Assembly: GCA_903889015.1 (NCBI GenBank)
Contig: CAISVS010000015.1
Coordinates: forward strand, 1 to 8,594
Origin: an uncultured bacterium
Lineage (GTDB): Bacteria; Patescibacteriota; Saccharimonadia; Saccharimonadales; Saccharimonadaceae
Reading direction: 5' to 3'
DNA length: 8,594 nucleotides
Positions within the stretch are counted from its first letter, which is position 1, and each line of letters opens with the position of its first letter. Positions 5,638 through 8,594 of the stretch are shown here, piece by piece. A model generated the notes under the pieces. It made no database searches. It was not told the origin of the DNA and saw nothing but the letters and a program-made list of their open reading frames with translations. The translations under genes were made by a program, and so were the position numbers.

Positions 5638-6040
5638 AACTCATTTTATCAAAGCTGTCTCGAAAAAACTGTTTAAAATTGATTCACGCCGACCAAATAT
5701 AACTGAAAAAGATTTAAAAGCTCGCGAAAGCGAGATTGGATCGAAAATATTTGGCCCACTAAAACCAAACGAACGTCGCGAATTTTTTAATGACAATGAA
5801 CGCAGTTGGTTTTTTCATCAAGAACTTACCGACCAAACCGGTAAAGTTCATTCGGTAACTTTGCATTATGAAGTTCATCCCAACGGAATCTTGCGAGTTA
5901 GCAGTCAGCAGGGTGTAAAAAATGAATTTATTAGTGGTCAAGAACTTGAAAACTTTGCCTCGGCGACTGAAATTTATTATCAACGCGTGATGACTCAAAT
6001 TTATAATCGTGATTTTATTACGGGCAAAAAGTTACAATAA
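5627..6040 (+). CDS. Hypothetical protein, 137 residues
   Basis: The start overlaps the end of the previous gene by 11 bp in another frame. The basic N-terminal 40 residues look helical. Residues 55-110 look like a beta-rich core with alternating aromatic and hydrophobic residues (ERSWFFHQELTDQTGKVHS, then TLHYEVHPNGILRVSS). A C-terminal helix follows (SGQELENFASATEIYYQRVM). It has no signal, membrane segment or known catalytic motif. The motif layout gives the impression of a lineage-specific conserved protein, but I cannot name a family. It ends 19 nt before the desulfurase start, with that gene's promoter-like box in the gap. Confidence 0.75.
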   Translation: MTDKTHFIKAVSKKLFKIDSRRPNITEKDLKARESEIGSKIFGPLKPNERREFFNDNERSWFFHQELTDQTGKVHSVTLHYEVHPNGILRVSSQQGVKNEFISGQELENFASATEIYYQRVMTQIYNRDFITGKKLQ

Positions 6041-6044
6041 CCGT

Positions 6045-6050
6045 TATAAT
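6045..6050 (+). promoter_or_regulatory. TATAAT box before the cysteine desulfurase (near-leaderless start)
   Basis: A perfect TATAAT in the 19-nt gap after the preceding gene, 9 nt before the ATG at 6060. A start site at about 6057 would leave a leader of about 3 nt and would place the alternative GTG at 6054 upstream of the mRNA. No good -35 box is seen, and the extended -10 TG is only half matched (CGT). AGGTG at 6052-6056 could act as a weak, closely spaced Shine-Dalgarno on read-through transcripts. Confidence 0.4.
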
Positions 6051-6059
6051 TAGGTGACG

Positions 6060-7214
6060 ATGGACAACGAAATTATATATTTGGACCATGCGGCCGCTAC
6101 TCCAATGGACACGCGGGTTATTACGGCTATGCAGCCGTATTTTAGTGATGACTTTTATAATCCGTCCAGTCCATATGCGCCTGCCGTCAAAGTGCGACGC
6201 GATTATGAAGATGCCAAGCATAAAATCGCTAGTTTAATCGGTGCTAAACCAGGTGAAATTATTATGACCGCTGGTGCGACGGAATCAATTAATTTGGCAT
6301 TTTCTGGTATTACCGGTCATGTTGTTGTGCCAAATATCGAGCATCATGCCGTACTCAATTGTGCTAAATTACATAACCATACTTTGGTCGTTGCTGATAA
6401 ACGTGGTTTTGTATCGGCCGAGATGATTAAATCGGCAATTACGCCTGAAACACAACTGGTTAGCGTTGCGCTAGCTAATAATGAACTTGGCACAGTGCAA
6501 CCGATTCGTGACATTGCGCAGGTGATTAAGTCAGAACGTGAAAGTCGATTAGTCAGTGGCAATAAAACGCCAATATATCTGCACTGCGATGCTTCGCAAG
6601 GCGTTGGCCAACTAGATGTGAATGTTGCCAGACTGGGCGTTGATATGTTGACGTTAAATTCTGGTAAGATCTATGGGCCTAAACAAGTTGGGATACTATG
6701 GGCCGCCAGTCATGTTAAAATGCAGCCATTAATTATTGGCGGTGGTCAAGAACGTGGCTTACGCAGTGGTACTGAAAACGTAGCTGGTACGGTTGGTTTT
6801 GCGCGGGCGCTAGAACTAGTGTTGGAACATCGCAAATTTGAAGCTGACAGAATATTAGAATTACGTGACATTTTGCAAAAAAAACTAACTGATGCCTTTC
6901 CGTCAGCGATAGTGTCAGGTCATCCAAAACATCGTTTGGCTGGACACTTACATATGTCATTTTCTGGCTTGGACGGCGAACGTTTGATATTTATTTTAGA
7001 AAATCGTGGCGTAATGTTGGCGACAGGCAGTGCTTGTGCGGCTAATAAAGGCACTAGGTCGCATGTTTTAACAGCGATTGGTTTGTCAGATGAACAGGCT
7101 GATGGCAGTATTCGAATTACACTGGGACATCTTTCGACGCTTGAAAACATTAAACTGGCCGGTGAAATAATTGTTGAAGAATTAGTCAAAGAATATCAGC
7201 GAGTTAATCGATGA
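6060..7214 (+). CDS. iscS: Cysteine desulfurase (NifS/IscS family, class V aminotransferase fold)
   Basis: A 384-residue PLP enzyme that takes sulfur from L-cysteine, forming alanine and an enzyme persulfide. Visible motifs: YLDHAAATP at 7-15; GATESINLA at 72-80; EHHAVL at 94-99 (PLP-stacking His); NNELGTVQP at 140-148; HCDASQ at 175-180; the PLP lysine K203 in SGKIYGPK; RSGTENVAG at 235-243; and the catalytic loop TGSACAANKGTRSHVL with C326, long enough for a group I (IscS/NifS) enzyme. The residue before the PLP lysine is Gly rather than the usual His. The ATG at 6060 is preferred to the GTG at 6054 because of the TATAAT spacing and the family N-terminus. No IscU-type scaffold gene is nearby, and mnmA is two genes downstream, so feeding tRNA thiolation is the clearest role. 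The symbol is approximate; nifS-type naming is equally fair. Confidence 0.94.
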   Translation: MDNEIIYLDHAAATPMDTRVITAMQPYFSDDFYNPSSPYAPAVKVRRDYEDAKHKIASLIGAKPGEIIMTAGATESINLAFSGITGHVVVPNIEHHAVLNCAKLHNHTLVVADKRGFVSAEMIKSAITPETQLVSVALANNELGTVQPIRDIAQVIKSERESRLVSGNKTPIYLHCDASQGVGQLDVNVARLGVDMLTLNSGKIYGPKQVGILWAASHVKMQPLIIGGGQERGLRSGTENVAGTVGFARALELVLEHRKFEADRILELRDILQKKLTDAFPSAIVSGHPKHRLAGHLHMSFSGLDGERLIFILENRGVMLATGSACAANKGTRSHVLTAIGLSDEQADGSIRITLGHLSTLENIKLAGEIIVEELVKEYQRVNR

Positions 7215-7816
7215 TTAAATATTTTTTGATTCCAATTGTCTTTGTACTTATCTTTGTGTTTGGGGTTAGCTTTTATTTTCAAATTGACGATTTAAGTAGT
7301 TGTAATGATACGCCAGTCACAAGTGGAAATTGTCAGGCGGTTGATGTAATTGTCGCAATTAGTGGCGGAGACACTGCCGCACGAGCTAATACAGCAGTCG
7401 AATTGTATAAAAATGGTTGGGCAAAAACACTAGTCTTTTCTGGCGCTGCTCAAGATAAAAGTGGCCCCAGTAATGCCGCGGCAATGAAGACAATTGCTGT
7501 TGCTGCAGGTGTACCCGAAGCTTCAATTTTGCTAGATGAAGATTCGGCAACAACAAAGCAAAATGCTGAAAATACTATGCGAATATTTACGAAAAATAAG
7601 ATAAAAAGTATTATTTTAGTTACATCTGGTTATCATCAACGTCGTGCAAGTTTGGAATTTAATAAACATACTGAAGGTATTACAATAATCAATCATCCAA
7701 CGCCAAATGATGTAGATTGGTCATTTTGGTGGTGGGTTAGTCCGCGTGGTTGGTGGTTGGCGACAAACGAATTTGCTAAGATTTTTGTATTTTACGTTCA
7801 AGGAATTTGGTCATGA
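7211..7816 (+). CDS. Membrane-anchored YdcF/SanA/ElyC-type protein (DUF218)
   Basis: A 201-residue protein overlapping the desulfurase stop by 4 bp (ATGA) and the mnmA start by 4 bp. Residues 4-23 form an N-terminal membrane anchor. The DUF218 core follows: VDVIVAISGGD at 44-54, a helix with ARANTAVELYKNG, TLVFSGA at 73-79, ILLDEDSATTKQNAENT at 106-122 with the family's acidic/Asn signature, and IILVTSGYHQRRA at 134-146. C31 and C41, just after the anchor, could form a disulfide if the domain faces outward. The end is tryptophan-rich (WSFWWW, RGWWLA). DUF218 proteins are linked to envelope functions in E. coli (SanA, ElyC), but their reaction is not settled. Its place between two sulfur-transfer genes is odd. 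No clear Shine-Dalgarno is seen, so translation probably depends on coupling. Confidence 0.9.
   Translation: MIKYFLIPIVFVLIFVFGVSFYFQIDDLSSCNDTPVTSGNCQAVDVIVAISGGDTAARANTAVELYKNGWAKTLVFSGAAQDKSGPSNAAAMKTIAVAAGVPEASILLDEDSATTKQNAENTMRIFTKNKIKSIILVTSGYHQRRASLEFNKHTEGITIINHPTPNDVDWSFWWWVSPRGWWLATNEFAKIFVFYVQGIWS
7800..7804 (+). promoter_or_regulatory. Shine-Dalgarno site for mnmA
   Basis: AAGGA inside the end of the DUF218 gene, 8 nt before the mnmA ATG at 7813. It supports that start and independent ribosome entry in addition to ATGA coupling. Confidence 0.55.
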
Positions 7817-8594
7817 CAAAAGTCTATGTTGGTATGAGCGGTGGTGTTGATTCGTCTTTGTCGGCGGCACTTTTGATAGAGCAAGGTTATGATGTAACTG
7901 GCGTTTATATGAAAAACTGGACAACCGATTTGCCCGGTATAAAATGTCCATGGGCGGATGATTTAGCGGATGCCAAACGTGTGGCCGTTAATTTAGGAAT
8001 CGATTTTAAAGTCTTTGATTTTGAAAATGAATACAAACACAAAGTCGTTGATTATATGATTGACGAATACAAAAACGGTCGTACGCCAAACCCTGATATT
8101 ATGTGTAATCAAGAGGTTAAATTTAAGTTGTTTTTGGCGGCAGCGATTGAAGATGGTGCTGACATGATTGCGACTGGGCATTACGCACGGGTGGAATATG
8201 GAATATGGAAGATGGAAGATGGCGAATCGCAGTTGCAATCAATGCCAAATTCCAATAGCCAAATTCCAATAGCCAAATTAAAGCAGGCGGTTGACTCAAA
8301 TAAAGACCAAACATATTTTTTGTATCGTGTCACTGGTCAGGCGCTTAGTAAAACTTTATTTCCAATTGGTGAATTTACAAAACCTGATGTTCGTAAAATG
8401 GCGGCTGAACGAGGTTTGTCGACGGCTGCCAAAAAAGACTCACAAGGCATTTGTTTTGTTGGCCAAGTTGGCATCCGTGACTTTTTAAGTTTGTACGTTG
8501 ATCAAAAACCAGGTGAAATTATTGATAAAAAATCAGGTAGAGTATTGGGTCATCATGACGGTGCGATATTTTATACACTTGGTCAGCGTCACGG
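7813..8594 (+). CDS. mnmA: tRNA-specific 2-thiouridylase MnmA (3' end outside window)
   Basis: The frame is open from the ATG to the right edge (260 complete codons; the family is about 350-380). The enzyme adenylates U34 of tRNA-Lys/Glu/Gln and inserts sulfur to make 2-thiouridine. Visible motifs: the PP-loop SGGVDSS at 9-15; GVYMKNW at 30-36; the NPDIMCNQEVKF segment with catalytic C98; ATGHYAR at 120-126; NKDQTYFLYRV at 163-173; and DSQGICFVG with the second catalytic C214. Between R126 and about A159, where relatives have a short strand link, there is an insertion of roughly 28 residues (128-156) encoded by two heptamer-repeat arrays. It keeps the frame and leaves the catalytic residues intact. 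The start overlaps the DUF218 stop (ATGA). The sulfur donor is probably the desulfurase encoded two genes upstream, directly or by relay. Confidence 0.96.
   Translation, partial: MTKVYVGMSGGVDSSLSAALLIEQGYDVTGVYMKNWTTDLPGIKCPWADDLADAKRVAVNLGIDFKVFDFENEYKHKVVDYMIDEYKNGRTPNPDIMCNQEVKFKLFLAAAIEDGADMIATGHYARVEYGIWKMEDGESQLQSMPNSNSQIPIAKLKQAVDSNKDQTYFLYRVTGQALSKTLFPIGEFTKPDVRKMAAERGLSTAAKKDSQGICFVGQVGIRDFLSLYVDQKPGEIIDKKSGRVLGHHDGAIFYTLGQRH
8193..8227 (+). repeat. Heptamer array 1 inside mnmA
   Basis: Units GGAATAT, GGAATAT, GGAAGAT, GGAAGAT and a degenerate GGCGAAT follow without gaps. The array encodes residues starting at E128 (EYGIWKMEDGES). A 7-bp period read in triplets cycles through all frames, so the protein sequence looks non-repetitive although the DNA is. 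Confidence 0.8.
8244..8279 (+). repeat. Heptamer array 2 inside mnmA (14-bp unit)
   Basis: GCCAAATTCCAATA occurs at 8244-8257 and 8258-8271, followed by a partial copy GCCAAATT at 8272-8279. The 14-bp unit is itself two related 7-mers (CCAAATT and CCAATAG). On the opposite strand the units read TTGGAAT and TTGGCTA, close to the GGAATAT units of the first array, so the two arrays are roughly inverted relative to each other across a 16-bp spacer. Confidence 0.8.

Noticed and set aside
6002..6007. Another TATAAT sequence
   Set aside because: It lies inside coding sequence (the Ile-Tyr-Asn codons of the 137-residue protein) about 50 nt before the next start and has no -35 or extended -10 support; likely chance in AT-rich DNA.
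6054..6059. GTG start two codons upstream for the cysteine desulfurase
   Set aside because: It would lie at or before the transcription start expected from the TATAAT at 6045-6050 and adds only two residues; the ATG at 6060 fits better.
7993..8314. Two antisense open frames with FHLPYSIFHP and FGYWNL-type peptides
   Set aside because: They lie opposite mnmA, and those peptides are the reverse translation of the heptamer arrays, a common source of false gene calls.

Overview
The window looks like a stretch of a Patescibacteria (CPR) genome, most likely Saccharibacteria (TM7) or a close relative. This is inferred from the gene style and order, not from a marker-gene search. All convincing genes lie on the + strand and are packed with 1-45 nt gaps or short overlaps. 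TGA is used as a stop codon, so there is no sign of the recoded UGA of Gracilibacteria/Absconditabacteria. Two groups of genes are visible: a cell-surface group (about 1-3011) and a housekeeping group (about 3090 to the right edge).

Surface group. The window opens inside a gene whose product ends in a FISUMP (Fibrobacter succinogenes major paralogous) domain with a C-type-lectin-like C-terminus (2-406). Its last ~45 codons are GC-rich, C-ending and Ser/Ala/Tyr/Phe-rich, which resembles the variable region of a diversity-generating retroelement (DGR) target. No reverse transcriptase or template repeat is present here to confirm that. Next comes a 224-nt gap with several nested inverted repeats and a good extended -10 promoter. 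The promoter drives an unusual 684-residue protein (631-2685): a type IV prepilin N-terminus, three Fn3-like domains of exactly 98-residue period with one cysteine pair each, and a large polyglycine domain like those of phage tail-tip adhesins. It is followed after 14 nt by a small single-pass membrane protein (2700-3011). Together this looks like a locus for displaying binding modules on a pilus or cell surface, plausible for an epibiont that must attach to a host cell.

Housekeeping group. metG (methionyl-tRNA synthetase), tatD (metal-dependent nuclease family), two small unrecognised genes, a cysteine desulfurase, a DUF218/YdcF-type membrane protein and mnmA (tRNA 2-thiouridine synthase, cut by the window edge) form one run. 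The last three overlap by ATGA junctions. The desulfurase can supply sulfur for the MnmA reaction at tRNA U34, so metG, the desulfurase and mnmA link the run to tRNA charging and modification. metG and the desulfurase each have a TATAAT box 9-10 nt before the start codon, which implies nearly leaderless mRNAs if the boxes are used.

Repeats. Short tandem arrays with a 7-bp unit occur twice: in the gap just upstream of metG, where they fill the -35 region, and inside mnmA, where two arrays form an in-frame insertion between conserved motifs. This suggests that a heptamer-repeat element is spreading in this genome.
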